DNA of 64,000 nt, taken from assembly GCA_023105745.1 (NCBI GenBank), contig JALGQZ010000015.1:1800999-1864998 (forward strand), read 5' to 3'. The translations under genes and the position numbers were made by a program. The notes beneath the pieces are model-generated. The model was not told the origin of the DNA, made no database searches, and saw nothing but the letters and a program-made list of their open reading frames with translations. Below, one piece after another: positions 49,714 to 63,900 of this stretch. How positions within the stretch are numbered: position 1 is the first letter of the stretch; every line of letters starts with the position of its first letter. This DNA is from Austropuccinia psidii. Its lineage: Eukaryota > Basidiomycota > Pucciniomycetes > Pucciniales > Sphaerophragmiaceae.

Positions 49714-50339
49714 AATAGCAATTAAAATTTGTAGTGACAGAAGGTATCGTACTTTCATATTCAATACTCTCATTTCCACATATACATACAAAATCTCAGC
49801 TTTACAGGCCGCTTCTGCCACATTCCTCTAGCATTAAATTGCCAGGTAGTAGCAATCTTTATTAACATTTTGAGCTAATATTTCACAACTCACACATTTT
49901 TCGTCAAATTATTTCTCCTTGTGTTTCTTTTTGGACTTTTGCGCTTAACTGTTGGAAGTATTGAAATGAATTTATCAAGGTTTTTGCCTGTAACCGGCTA
50001 CGACCTCAGCCTACAGGCTCCGGGCAAAATCTTCCGCTGAGTTCCCCACATGATCACATACATACTCTGACCAACCAGTCCCAAGTCATTCGCCAACAGG
50101 CTTAGGAAATTCGCGAAACAGCAAGCAGAATTCTACGCGGCGCAACATTTTCTGTACAGAGCTCGATTTAGACCGAATCCAGCTTCGTCCAAATTGTTCT
50201 TCGCACTTGAATCATGTGGCTGGAAAACCTGGAAAGGGGAGTTATATTCCCTAACCATATGGTCAATTTACAAGCCAATTTAAGCACCTTTGTGGCTAGT
50301 ATCACGCAACGCAAGAAACCTTTCATTTAGCGCAAATAA
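49714..50339 (+). promoter_or_regulatory. Upstream region of secreted-protein gene (copy 2)
   Basis: Same as 10846-11471, including the nested inverted repeat (49982-50029). Confidence 0.45.
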
Positions 50340-53105
50340 ATGATGAAGGCCAAATGTAGAGCTGTGCTTCATGGGGTCTCTATGGGCATACTTTTCTCAC
50401 CCTTTCCCATTTGTGTGATTGCACCCGATTTCCAACCAACACTCAATATTCAGACTGACAAAGCGCAGAGCGCCTTTGACTTGGGAAAAGCAGATTGTAA
50501 GCAAGACGTTTGAAATTAAAAAAGGCATTTCCGCCACTGGAGTTTTCTCTCAATTGATAAATTATCTGTTAGTTACCTCAAATTCTCCGGGCGACCAGGA
50601 AGCTCCTTTTTTACAGTTGTTCGATAACCGAGGTGATCTCTCCACCTCCAACAAGAACTTACAAATATCTTCAAACAATGTACGTCAAGATCAAATTTCA
50701 GCTGACTTAAATCAAGATCAATTTGGTCCTTATTACGGAAATCCTAAGAAGCGACTTTTCGACTTGGCACTTTGGCCAGGGGAGTCACCTGTGCAAAAGA
50801 CTCCAAAACAAAACAAACAAAATCATTTAGATAAAGATTGGCTTCAAGACGCCGAGCTTTCTTCAAAAGGCAAGTATTAATTAATCATTAATAAGTCGTT
50901 CAGTTGAGGAAAAAAGCATACTGGATGTTGGATACCATGGCTAATTGCAAAATATTTGTCTCCATTAAAGGCGGAAATTCCCATGCTTCGGAAATTTTAG
51001 ACCAAAGAAGGCAAAAAAACCAAAAGGTTTCGAATGAATATTTTGCGCAAGCCCCTGGCAACATACCAATACCTACGGCTCCTTCCATTCATGCTGCCTT
51101 GTCGGTTCGCAAGGAAAGTTTCGTCGAGCCCCCTATCTACACGGGTACGTATCTTTTTCATTCTCCTCTTGCATGATATGAATTTCAATCAATAGAATGA
51201 GCTTTATTTGTTCAATGTACAATCAAATTGGATCACCAAATTCTGACTCTTGGGGCCATTTCTGACTAAGGCGTTAAGAACCCTGGACCTTACGCTTTAG
51301 AGCATGTACGTCAAAAAGCTATAGCTTTTTCTGGATCAAGGAAGAACTCAAACACGAAATCCTCAGAGGATTCAATTAAAACAAATATACTCAGCATTGA
51401 TTCCACGGCGGGTGATTTGACTTCTAATTTTGAGGAACCAGAAGATACCTTACTCAATGAAAACAATTTAAATTTAGAAAACCAAATTCTCATAGAAAAT
51501 TCGGAGAGGGAAAAATTAGGAAATTTAGATAAGGACCAATTTTTAGCATTCCTTTCACCGCTGACGAATTCAAATCCAAGGCCCCAAGTACCTGAAAGGC
51601 TAACTTGGAATGTTTTTGGGACTTTAATTGAGTTGAAACTAGTGAAAGGTTTATCGGAAAAATCTCCTCTCGAAAAGGTTGTAAAATTGATGAGATCAAC
51701 ACTGGCTCTGAACAGACGATTTGTGTGGTTTTTACATCCAAGCCCTGACGAGGCCGGGAAAGGTGAAGAAGCTGTTTTTCAAAACTTCCTTTTCAGCAAA
51801 AATAAGGAGAAGGAAGAAGTCAATTTGAAAGTATACTTGAATAAATCAGAAATGATAAGACAAAAGCTTGCTAGGTACTTGTCAACCGAACCTAATACTA
51901 AAAAAGGTTTGCCTGCGAGGAAGGCAAATGTGGCATACATTGAGGTTTCACAGTTCAAAATATTGGCGGTTGAATTAGGCTTGCTATTTGTAAGATATTA
52001 TTACGAAAATATGAACCAAGAAAAGTGGAAATACTTGTTTGGAGAGGGTTCACAATATTTGGGCTTTTGGGCGACACTCAAGTTGAAAACCGAAAGGGGT
52101 GATCGTATTAAATTGCCCGGCAAGTCGCCTAATTACTGGAATAGAGCTCTTTTTCCGTGGGTAGAGCGTTGGAACAAACCTCCTGAAGGATACCCTCAAA
52201 ATAAAATTGCCCCAACCTTGAACGAATGGCAGAAACATTGTCGAGCAAAACTCTCAACGCTAGAAGGTGTAGAAAAGCATTTTTTACCACCCAAAGACTC
52301 ATGGATGTATAAGCGCATCAGGTTAGGATTGAAAGCTATTGATGAACCATCTGCAGACCTGAAAAAAAACATGGAGGGCAACATTCAAGCTTTGACCTAT
52401 TTCTTTGCAATAATGGGCAATTCTAATAATGACATACAAAATGAAAGAATTGGCAGGTACAACAATGGAAGTTTTCTCGAAAAGATGAAGCTTCTAATGT
52501 TGACGGTTTACAAATTTAACTTCTCCTTTTTGAACCATGTGGGAAAGGGAAACCCATTTCTAGTTGTTGAAGAAGAACAGAAAAGAACTCAAAACTGGTT
52601 GAAGAAATTGCTTATAAATTTTCTTCTTTGGAAACCGAATGTGTATTCTTTGCTTTCTCATAACATTGCAAGTTCAAGTTGGAACTCCCGAAATTGGGAA
52701 CTCCTTGCAGATTTGTTGGAAAAGATAATTCAAGAGCAATCAAAATTTGATGAAGATTCAGGTAGCTTTGGAACAGAAGTGGATGACATGATCACGCAAC
52801 TAGCTTTAGTCATTCTTGCGTCTTACTATGAAGAAGTTAATGGCGATAAATGGAAGGTGTTATTTTCTCGCAGCATTGGCTCCCTGGAGTTTGTGGAATT
52901 TATGGTTGTATGTCTCAAGAAATTAGATGCGACCAAAGTAACTCACCCATGCAGGAACGCTGAGATGCGCGGACTTTTTCCATGGAAGGATCTGAAATCC
53001 TTTGAAGCAATGCCACTCTCAGTTCGAAAGTTCAAAACCTACACAAAAAAAGATTTTGCTTCCATTGAAGCAGAATTTTCAAACCAACAGATAGAGAAAA
53101 GATAG
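50340..53105 (+). CDS. Predicted secreted protein, ~842 aa (copy 2)
   Basis: Exons 50340-50496, 50573-50873, 50909-51144 and 51271-53105, with the same uncertainty over the 35-bp intron (50874-50908; GC-AG alternative 50870-50916). I found no difference from the copy at 11472-14237 in exons, introns or the upstream 0.6 kb. Both copies keep the signal peptide, the two L..YYE..N..KW..LF..FPW segments and the same stop. Two full copies could double dosage if the duplication is real. If this is a haplotype mis-join, they are alleles. Confidence 0.75.
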
Positions 53106-55997
53106 TTCTCAACAAAAAAAGAGGAAATTGATTCGAATTTGTTGCATGGCTCAAGACCGCTAATGGGTTTCTCAACCATAAAGGTCTGATCAATGAAATT
53201 CAATAATTTCACCACCTTTCCAAAAATCAAATATCATGTCTGTCAATGAGTTATTGTAAATAAGAGTTCCTCAAATTAGGCTACCTATATTCTTTGAGGA
53301 AATTTGGTTTGGAATGAAATCCCTTACAGATTTCTATCGTCTTTTCCTAATGAAAGAACTTTCAATTGGCTCTTTATACCCCAATCCATAAAAAAAATTA
53401 ACCAATAACAATATTTTGAGTTTCTGTATTGAAGGTTCTTATTATATATACAATAATAGTTTTTAATAATAATTATATCGATTTTTCTCAGCAAAATTTA
53501 CCATAAATCAAATGAGAATATCACGCTATAATATATGGATCTTGAAGAATCCATTTTAACATTTTCTTGTTGTTTGGTGTTGGATTGAGACTTTCCAAAT
53601 TGGATCCACTTGAATTGGTGGTGGAGTGACTCAAGCCCCTACTCATCTGTGAGGCACTCAAGTCTAATTGAGCCACTGATTGAGTGTGAGATATTGTACT
53701 TCTGGGAGAGGAAAAATGACCCTCTTCCAAAATTCCCAGTGAAGGAACCGCCCAGGTCATTCTGGATGGTGGGGTCACATTCAGTCCTAAAGAGATTGAT
53801 ACCAAGGTGTGGCCTGAGGGGGGCTAAAATTTTGCATTAATGAACTTTATGCCATAGTGTTTATAAATATAATAAGTACAGGAGTTTAAATGATAAAACT
53901 ACACATGACTAAAAAAAGTTTAAAATCATAAGGCGCTGTGAATTATACAGTTTTATTTATTATCAAATTATATATGTATATAAATTTCTTTAGATTATAT
54001 AAGCTTAAAATCAATATGTAGGACAATTGGATCAATCATAAAACAAAATATACAGATACAAATAATTACAAGATCTCAATGGCAGATGTCATTTCCAAAA
54101 AATATTTCGAAAAATTAAATATATCAAACTGATGTTACTTTGTGATTTTCCATATTTTTTGAAATTCTACACAATTAAATAAGAGTAATATATTATGAAT
54201 ATTGTGGGAATTTCCAATTATGAATTCAATATATATCAGCTTTAAATTATAAATTCAAAAATAAGCCTTGAAAGGACCATCCATCTCAAAGTAAATCAAA
54301 AAGGTAAGTGGTCTTTATAATCTTAGAAATTCAGCTCCTAACGGCCTCTTTTTTTAAAGGACGGAGCTGTATGTGTCTATTGTAAGAATTACTTATTGAT
54401 AATAGATCCATAGATTTTTAATTTATTTCACTATAACCAAATACAAGAAAGAAGTTTACCCACTTCATGATCTACCAAACTAGTTTATATATCTTGATAA
54501 AGATACATGAAACAACTTTATATGAGATGAAATGGATTCCAATCACCAAAACTATACAGAATTAGGTTCAAGCATGATTTCATGGAAAATATAAATCAAA
54601 AAATTTCAGCAATTGATAAATTCAATTCAAATTTTCTAACCTCCTAGTCATATTTTTTCAATTATATCAATTTTTTCTGTTCAATTAAGGTATGAAACTC
54701 ATTTTAAAAGGATCATCTGTTTCATTTCTATTTGGAATATTAAATACTAGTCAAAACATAAGTTTACGATTTAAAAAAATTATAGAAGCATGAAATAACT
54801 GGCTCATAAAGGTTGAAGTAATCCTTTAATTCAATACTTACTTTGAGAGAGAGAAAAAAAATGGTTGGAGGAAAAAACACAAGACATAAGGTCCTTTTGG
54901 AGAAAAAGATATTAAACCTACAAATCGAACAAAATAGAATGGACCTACAAGATTCGATTTCAAAGTTCAATTACTTGAAAAAGAACTTTAAATGAATTAT
55001 TTTTTTAAAAAGTGAAAAATATCTTGATATTTATTGTCTTACCAGATTTTGAAATAAACCTGTTTTTTTTGAAAAATTGAGTATTTCTTAGAGGTTTTTT
55101 AGAATGCAAAATCTCCTGAAATTATAGAAATCCCTATCATAATACTGATAATTTTTTAAAAAAATTAGTTTCATCTGGATTCTTATCTTTCAGGTTTTTA
55201 TTAGGATGAGTTATTTAAATTTACTTCATAATTCTGATAAAAGAATTTCTACATAAAATGAAATTTTTTTATTCATCCAGCTAAGTTTTGGTGAAAGAAT
55301 TTGATGATGTTTTGAGATGTTAGAAGAAACACCAATAATATTATAAGTATATATTTGGCTTTCTCATGATTTATATCTCAGAAAAATATTTTCTGTCCAA
55401 ATCAGTGAGCATTCATACTGTTTGCTACTAAATCAAAGTTCCAAACTGACTTATGGACAAATGAAGAAGCAGATTTGAACCTCAGACTTTTGATTATTGG
55501 AAAAATGGAAAGGAGACCATAGAATTAAAGAGATTCTATAAATAAAATAAATTGAGAAACATCAAGAAAAAAAAAAGAAAACTTGAAGAAATTGAAGAAA
55601 CACAAGGAATTCTAAAAATGACTGAAAAAGTTACAAAATCAGAAAAAAATATAGATGAATGACAACAATAGAAGGAAAATGAATAAATATGAAAGATAAA
55701 AAATAAACAAAAGATAATGAGATGTGGAAAATTTAGAAAAGGGAAAATGAAAAATACAAAAAACTAAAGAAATATTTAAAAAATTTCAAAAAAGCACCTC
55801 TTTTTTCACTTTTTCCTCCATATACCATATCATTTTTTGTATTTTTCCTCCCCAGATATTTCCATCCCATTTGTTTTGAACTTTTCTCTATTATTCTCAA
55901 ATAAGTTTCCTTTTTTCCTTTTTTCTTAAATGATTATTTTATACTAGCTGAAATTTACTTTTTCCATACATCCTCCTCTTATTATAGGTCATTTATA
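53106..55997. other. A+T-rich DNA with one unassigned fragment (copy 2)
   Basis: Copy of 14238-17129; a substitution lies opposite 16654. The Ser/Thr-rich open minus-strand piece is at 53521-53805. Confidence 0.5.
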
Positions 55998-57083
55998 TTT
56001 ACCAAAAAGTTTGGATCCTCCCACTTCTGTTGAGGTCCTCTGCTAGCATATTCATTCTGTTGCCAGAAAAGAGGACTATTATGTTACTACCTTTAGGTCA
56101 AATTATACCCACAAACAAATTCATATAGGGTGTTACAGGTCTGTTCTTCCCAATCATCATGTATCTGATACCAGAACCATTAAATCAAGGAAACCTGATT
56201 TCCCTTTCAGAATATATGCAAGAAACTACTCTAAGAGTACCCCTTGGACACTTCTTTTCAAAAATCCAGAGCACCAAAATGATCTCATTCAAAATATCAT
56301 GGCTCACCCTACTTTTAAGAAGTTAAATAAGAAAGAAGAATCACAAATTTCTCAAATTTATTAATCATTGCTTATTCCAAAGAAACTCTAGGACCAAATG
56401 TGGCTAAAAAGAGAATCTCATAAATCTGTAATATTGCAAGATATCTACAATGAAATAAAGAAAATTACATAAGAAAAACTTCAAGAAATAAGAACACTTG
56501 ATGCATTTATTGACATCCTCAAGGAAGAAACATTTGTGTGGAAGCCTCAAAAATATGAAAATTATATTAATTTATTATTATTCACTAACCCTCTTTGTCT
56601 TGAACTTCTTCCTGCCTTCCCCCAATAAATCTGAATGGATTGTACTTATAAAACAAAGTACAGAATTCCCTTCTTTCATATTTCTTGTTTCACGTCGACC
56701 AACAAGACCATTTATGGTTCTTTATTCTTAATTAAAGATAAAACAGAAGCCTCCTTAACATTGCCCTTGGATCAATATATCATGCTTGTCCTCAAAAGAA
56801 CAAATATTTTCCAACCCCCTGTTATTCTTATTGACAAATACTTGTTCTGAGACAATCTCTTCATAAACGTTTTCCAGACTCCAACATTATGCTCTGCATT
56901 TTTCACATAAATAAGAATAGATCTTCCAATTCATATGAAACATTTTACAATGTGCCATATTTTCAAAATGTCATGAGGGTTTGGAGTCTAGTTAATCTTC
57001 TCCTATTAATTCCCTTTCTTTTAAATTATTCATTGATTATTTTGGATTTTTTTTCTCAGGTAAATTTCTTGTTTAGTGATAAA
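55998..57083 (+). pseudogene. MULE transposase relic, N-terminal and catalytic part (copy 2)
   Basis: Same relic as 17130-18215, with the MULE core start at 56635. A two-base difference lies opposite 17390-17391. Confidence 0.8.
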
Positions 57084-58903
57084 TAATTAAAAGATAACTG
57101 GAAGAAAATGTGTAAGGTGTGGATATGAAACTTTGATTAAAAATCAAGTACTTTTCCTGTCCTCAAAATTTGTATAAGGTAAAATTCAGTTAAAAATAGT
57201 ATGAAATATTATTTTTAAGAGAAAACACGCCAAATTTTATTGTTTATAACTTTATTAGTATAAAACAATAATATAAAAATTTATTGTTTTACCAACAATA
57301 AAGATTTATCCAAAAAATACTCTACAAGAGATATTTTAAGGCTACAAAAGAAATTTCTGCAAGAGCAATTTCAATTGGAATTAATTGAGCAAAGAACTGC
57401 AAGCAATTAATTAAAGAACAAAGTCTTTAAAAAGAATATTAAAGAGAAAACATGCCCAAAAGTGACCAGAGTGAATTTGGAAACAAAGTGACAAAGTTTA
57501 CAGTGATGAAAGATGCTTTAATTCACTTTTGGGGTGGTTCAGGGGTAAAAATGATTATAAGAGTTACAAACAATGATTATAATGATTTTTTCACGTGGTT
57601 AAAAGGATTAAAATGATTAAAAAGTGGTGGTTGGAATCTTTGATTGATTGGTTTAACAGTTTTAAACTAATTAATAAAAGGAAAAGATTCTAACATGAAG
57701 AGAAAAGTGGGGCAAAGAAGACATTCTTTTATAACCATCAATTCTCTTACTCCAAAAGTAAAATTTACTCTTGTCAGTCGTGAAAAACAGTCTGACAACA
57801 GAAAAGCCAATTATGGCATCATTGAACCCTGGTTTAGGCCAAAAAAGGGCTGGTTTAAGCCATTTTTAGCCATTTTAGACCCTTAAATCAGCCATTACTA
57901 TAGCAATACCAGGCCTAGAGCCTTCAAAACACGTCAGAATGTGTGTCAGAGGCGTAGAAACCAGTTAAAACTGTTTTTATTATGATTGTTTTATCTTAAG
58001 GGTAGTTTTACCCTCTTGGCAACAGCTAAAACTACCCCAGTTGGTATCAAAACCTCATCATCAATTGAGTCCACAGACCCTGTAACTCAATTCCAGGCCT
58101 AAAGTGATGAACTTTTGCGTGAATTTTGACATCCCACGCCTGTCAGCAAGGATTTTGGGGGTCTAGCTCCCCCTTAGAGCTGGAGTTCCTTTTCCCCCCC
58201 AAATTTAATCTTTCCAATTTATTTTTCCTTTAATTCCTCATCATGTATTATACTTATACTTTACATATGTAATTCAATTCAATTGTACAGTACAATACAG
58301 TAATAATTGACACCTCATATGTAAATCAAAGTTCAATTATGTAATACACGCGCACATTTTGACATTTCAATTGAATTCAATTGAAAATACTTCAATTCCT
58401 CATAACTTCTAAACTAAACACAACACCTCAATTTTAACACAAAATTTGAGGGTTAACACCACATGTGGTGTGAATTAAATTAAGGTTTTGAGGATTTTCA
58501 ACTTTTGCATTGAAAATACTAAAAACTTAATTTAAGCTTATTTAGAGTTGAGTTACAAGAATTTCACTCAGAGGTGACCCCACCTGATTTTTTATGAGGA
58601 ATCCAATGGTGAAATAAATTTTATATGTTTATTTATTGGATAAAAAGTTATAATAAATTTTATTTAACTTTTTTCCAAATTTATTTATTTTTTCACAATT
58701 TTGTTAAAATTTCATTTTACTTAATTTTTTCAAGTATAAATGTAATTTTATATTTACAAAATTTAATGTATTTTTTATTTTTAAATTATAATTAATTTTT
58801 TATTTTTAATATAATTTTATATTTATATTTTGATTTTTATTTTAATAATATAAATAAATTTATTTTATTTATATTAATATGTTATTTTTTATATTTGTGG
58901 TCT
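57084..58903. mobile_element. Unassigned insertion inside MULE relic (copy 2)
   Basis: Copy of 18216-20045, 10 bp shorter because one AGCCATTTT-type repeat unit is missing near 57,860. Confidence 0.45.
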
Positions 58904-60198
58904 TTTGGGTATATGAAATTACCTCTAAGGCTCACAAAATGCCTACATAATTCAAGAATCATGATGTAGTGGAATGATCGGCCAATACATAGATCCCTCT
59001 GAGGGAGGATTTTATTCCAGCCTGGACCAACTACCATTGTCATTTGGGTGTTTTCTCCACTTCAACAGTGGAAGGTGCCCATGAAATGGTCAAGATTGGG
59101 CTCCCAAGGGTTCAATGATACTCTGTTGAGAGTGTTCAAGGCCCTCCACAAGTCCTTAATAGAAGAATTTACTTGAGATTTTAACAGGAACTCTAAAGAA
59201 ATGATAGTCCAAGTTAAAATTTCAAACCTAAAATCTGTTCTCTCAATGTACTCTCTCTCATTATTCCTTCCAAGTAACTTTCGAGAATTTTAAAACCAAA
59301 GTCACCTCCAAAGAGGGATTTTCAAAAAATTACAATAATTATCAAGGGTTACCTTGCAAACACAAGACCAAATGGGCACTCTGAAACTTCCACAGGCTGG
59401 AGTATTCAGATTTCCATCCACAATATCATTTAAAACTCCCTGTGAGTAGTTTTCCCTTTTACTTTAGACTTATATGAGAGCTTTTTCCTATTTTCCTTAT
59501 GATAGTACCTACATTATGGATAGAAGGCAGATTCTTACATTTTTTAAAAAGCAAGGAAAAACATTGCAAGAGAATACTTGGATACTATTCCAATTCCCCA
59601 GAATTTTGATTATGTCTCTTGGGAAAACTGGGATTTGAACAGATTACCAACTTCCAACAGGACTCTGATTATTATGAAGATACTCTTTAATGCAGGAACA
59701 CACATGGAATACTTAAAGGTGCAAAGAATAAAAAGGAAAGAAATCCATAAATATTCGAAATAATTTCCCCAAAAACCGAAAAAAGAGGGAGATTTTGCTC
59801 AAAAGAAACGGAAGAACAGCCTCAAGGGAAATTTCACCTGCTTCTAATCATCCTAAGACAATGGAAGTGGACTCATGTGAAGATTATGTATATTCATTAT
59901 CATCCTAATCCCTCCCCTCCATAACCAGCTTGAACAACCCTAAAAAGCTTTATGATACCCTGAGAAGGTCAATAATGTTTTTCAAAAAAAGAATAACTTA
60001 AACAAGAAAGGGACACACACCCTCAAGAGATTGGAAAGTTACAATACAATTGATCATACCTGTGAGAATTGCAAAAGTTATCACACAAGCTATTATTTCC
60101 CCGAATTCTTTGTGAGTTTCTTGAATATATGTTCAAGATAAATATTATTTCTCCACCTGAATATATTCCTAAATAATTCAATGAAGGTCTAGGGCTCA
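58904..60198 (+). pseudogene. MULE transposase relic, C-terminal part (copy 2)
   Basis: Copy of 20046-21340, including EDFIPAWTNYHCHLG and STVEGAHEMVK. Confidence 0.8.
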
Positions 60199-60718
60199 AA
60201 AGACTTTCTAAAGTACATTTTAAATGATATTCTCAAGGAACTCAATTTATACGGTGATTATAAATTTTGTTACAATGCAGTTTCCCATCAAGCTTACAAG
60301 ACTCAAGACCAATGGTCTGATTTCACAGGGGACCTCATTGGAGAAATTCAAAAGATTAACAGCTTTGTGAAGAAATTAATACCTTAGTACCATAAGTAAA
60401 ATATTATTTGGACATACTGGAATGGTATGAATATGTTGGCAAAGGACCAAAGATCAAGTGGATTTCCATGACTGAAATGAGGGAGCCAATTGTAAATAAC
60501 TGTCACATACTTGTTTTTTCCTATTGGAAAGTCCAATCGGTTTCCTTTTTCCCTTATTTTCTTCCCTCAAATGACAACCGACCAATATTTCTTTGCTTTT
60601 TTGGACAGCCTTTGTCATTTTGTACCCTTCGAAATTATTATCTCTAGAATATTTCTTGTCCCACCCATTGATTTCAATTGGGAGTTCCATTATAAACCCT
60701 AAGCCACGGGGTGGGCCG
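60199..60718 (+). pseudogene. OTU-like domain relic (copy 2)
   Basis: Copy of 21341-21860; a substitution opposite 21521 lies just before the stop that ends the first open piece. Confidence 0.65.
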
Positions 60719-61237
60719 AAAAGTTCCAGAAGCATAGAATGCTCTATTTTTACAACCTTTCAACCCCACAGAATAAATCCACTTTATTAGTTGTTTATTG
60801 AGACAAAACTTCAAAGAATGTGTCATCACACCCGCAGTATTGTTTTTCATAAAATTCCCACTAATTATATTTCGTGGTTCCTCTCTCATTATTAAAATAC
60901 AAGATTTTTTCCTTGAATATATACAAATTCTATACTTGCAAATAATTAGTCACCCACATTTTTTGGGATCTTTATGTGAAGACCCCTACATTGACACCCA
61001 TTTGGCTCCCTTGAAAATTTCCAAAATTAAATTCTGTTTCCTTTTCTCCCTCAAAATGCTTACCTATTTTTGCAAAAGTTGGGGAAATCCATAATCTGGC
61101 AGTTTTCTTAATACCTTTTCTAACAAAAAATGAGTATTTGGAAAAATTGGCTAATGGCAAAAAAAATTTAGAAAAAAACATTGAAAAGATCTGGTTCCTT
61201 TTCGAAAGAGCCAAATAAAAAAAATTAAATAAAAACA
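60719..61237. other. Spacer, nothing identified (copy 2)
   Basis: Copy of 21861-22379, with a CpG/TpG difference near 61,203. Confidence 0.4.
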
Positions 61238-61332
61238 AAAAGAGATAAAAAAAGATTAAAAATATAAAACAAAATCAAAAAAGATAAGAAAATATAAACA
61301 AATTTGACAAAAAATAAAAAATCTTAAAAAAG

Positions 61333-61363
<31 letters not shown>

Positions 61364-61760
61364 AAAAGAAAAAAAAAAGAAAAAAAAGAAAAAAAAGAAA
61401 AAATAAAGAAAAAATAAAGAAAAAATAAAGGAAAAAATAAAGAAAAAAATAACAAAAATTTTCAAAAAATGAAAATAAATAAAAGTAGATGAAAATTAAT
61501 GAAAATAAATGAAAATAAATATAAATAAATAAATAAAAATAAATAAAAATAATAAATAAAAATAAATATAAATAAGTATAAATAAATATAAATAAATGTA
61601 AATGAATAAAAATAAAATGACATAAAATAAAATACAATAAAAATGGAAGAAGATAAAAAATCAAGAAAAAAATCTAAAAAATAATCAATAAAAAACCCAA
61701 ATAAACGAAAAAAATAACAATTCTTTGAAAAAACAAAAAAAATAACAAACAATCACAAAG
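61238..61760. repeat. A-rich low-complexity tract (copy 2)
   Basis: Copy of 22380-22905 with different A-run lengths; the net change is three bases. Confidence 0.9.
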
Positions 61761-62972
61761 GCCTATAGAGATATTAGAAGAATAACAAATTATGAAGACC
61801 CCAAAAATTGAAATTTCTAGCAATTCATTTTCTCCAAATGAATCTCACATTCCAAAGCTCAACTGAAAACGTGAATGTGAATTATTATTGGTGTAAGGAA
61901 TAAAGTCCCAGCTTATCAATTCAATCTGCCTCAACTATTCTTTCTGAAAAAGAGTTCAAACTCAAGAAAGAGAAAGAGTCATATATAGCTACCATTGGGT
62001 TGAAAAATAAACAATATTTAAACTTAATTAAAAGGTTTTTGTGCTTTGAGGAATTTCTGTTCACAAAAATTGAACTTAAAATAAAAATAGAAATATTTGA
62101 TGTAGGAAATAGAGAAAAATGATGCAATTGAGTTTTTGCATTGAAAATTTTGGCTTTTTTGAAAGAGATTACCAATAAAAAGAATGGATAATGAATATTT
62201 TTGTAATTAATAATTAATCCAAGCTCTTCCAAATTAAGATGTTTTGCTGTTTTTTTTGCTTTCATATTTTCAAATTGATTTTTATCCAAACAAATGTAGA
62301 AATGGAGGAAAACAAAGTATAGGAATGAGAAATTGAACAATTGATGCTTGTATGGAATTTCCAAAAAAATTTTCATTTCAAAGGTAAAATATTTAGAATC
62401 GACTAAAATCCTCAAAAAATCTGATTTAGTGAAAATCATAATATGTCTTTCTGATGAAGAATTTTTCTCTCAAGATGAGTCTATGATGGAGTGGTAATAA
62501 GGGTAAATACAGCTCTAACTATGACTGTGAAGTGGATTGATAATTTTAAGAGTGGTTTTAAAAATTACTTTTAAAGGCTTTAATATATAGAAATAGTGGC
62601 AGTGAGTATTATTGAAATCCCTTGGTGCAGATTTACCAATTGGATTATGATAATAAAATCTAAAATACTTAATATTAGAATTATACCTGGTTGTTTTCCA
62701 AAAGTATAACTGTTTTTGACAGTTGCACTAGGTAGTAATTTAAGAGCAGGATGGGTGTTTCTCTTTTGGGAAGAGAGAGGTCCCTTTTTATCCTGAAAAT
62801 GGGTGAAAAAGTCCTCTAGACCTGTTCACACAGGAAGAGTGATGATTTTTAACCTCTAAGGACTGCCTTGTGATTCTTAAAATGCCTGTATAGCTTTCAT
62901 TGGGCTCAGATGTGGTTTTTAAATCACATCTGGGCAGTTTTTCACCAATACAGGTTTAAATGTTTCATTTGG
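61761..62972. other. A+T-rich spacer (copy 2)
   Basis: Copy of 22906-24117; no supported gene. Confidence 0.45.
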
Positions 62973-63900
62973 GGACCATACAGCCCTCTTCTGACATGTA
63001 TGACACCTAGAATTCTGTACAGCACCTGTATAGGGACCCATTATTGACCAAAATATGAGGTATTGAAGGACAAACAATATACTTTTTATAATTGACACCT
63101 AATATTAAAGGATGTGGGAAAGTATCCCACAGTAAAGGTTTATTGGCCCAACTGTGGAATTTGATCCTTAAAACTGCCATAACTTTGTCATTTTTCCAGA
63201 TATTGAGCTCAATTTTGGTTCATTATGTATTCCTGGATGGGATCCACACAATGATACCTCATTTTATATGGATAACATTAAATATGGAAAAGTCATACCA
63301 TGCTTAATATCCATGATTCAGATATGGATTTTTCTCAAATCCTGTATGGAAGCTGTTTGCTCCATAACTTCTGTTCTAGATAGGCTATGGGTAAATAGAT
63401 GGAACCATCAGATATCCCTGATTTTTCTCTGTCTAAAATGACCCCACTTTTAAGTATCTCAAACTAAAGCTGTATAAGCTAGATGAGAGGAGAATATTCT
63501 ATATACCCTTATTTGACTTTATTTTGGCCGTACCTTCTGTAGCTTTGATGCCAGCTCAGTTTGGCTAGTACCAGTGGATAGCCCTAATTGAAAGATTCAA
63601 TTTTAACACCCATTTGATGGAGTTCAGCCTCTTTTCCTGGACTTTATATGAGAGGTGAGAACTAAGGTTTATTCTCAGGAGCTGGTTTGAGCCTATATAG
63701 CTTTGTTATTTCTTTCGTATGATTTTGGGAGTTATATATTTGGAAAGAGGTGACTTCCCTCTTTACTTTGATACCTTTTGAGCTTTTTTGGGTCAGCTCC
63801 ATGTTTTGGTTGTATTTTACTCTACAATCGGTTTATGGAATTTTGGCTGTCATTCTTGTGCTCTGATTTTGAGTCACAGGCTGACAAATTTCCATTGGGG
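62973..63900 (+). repeat. Diverged direct repeat A (copy 2)
   Basis: Copy of 24118-25045. Its partner lies beyond the window end. Confidence 0.65.
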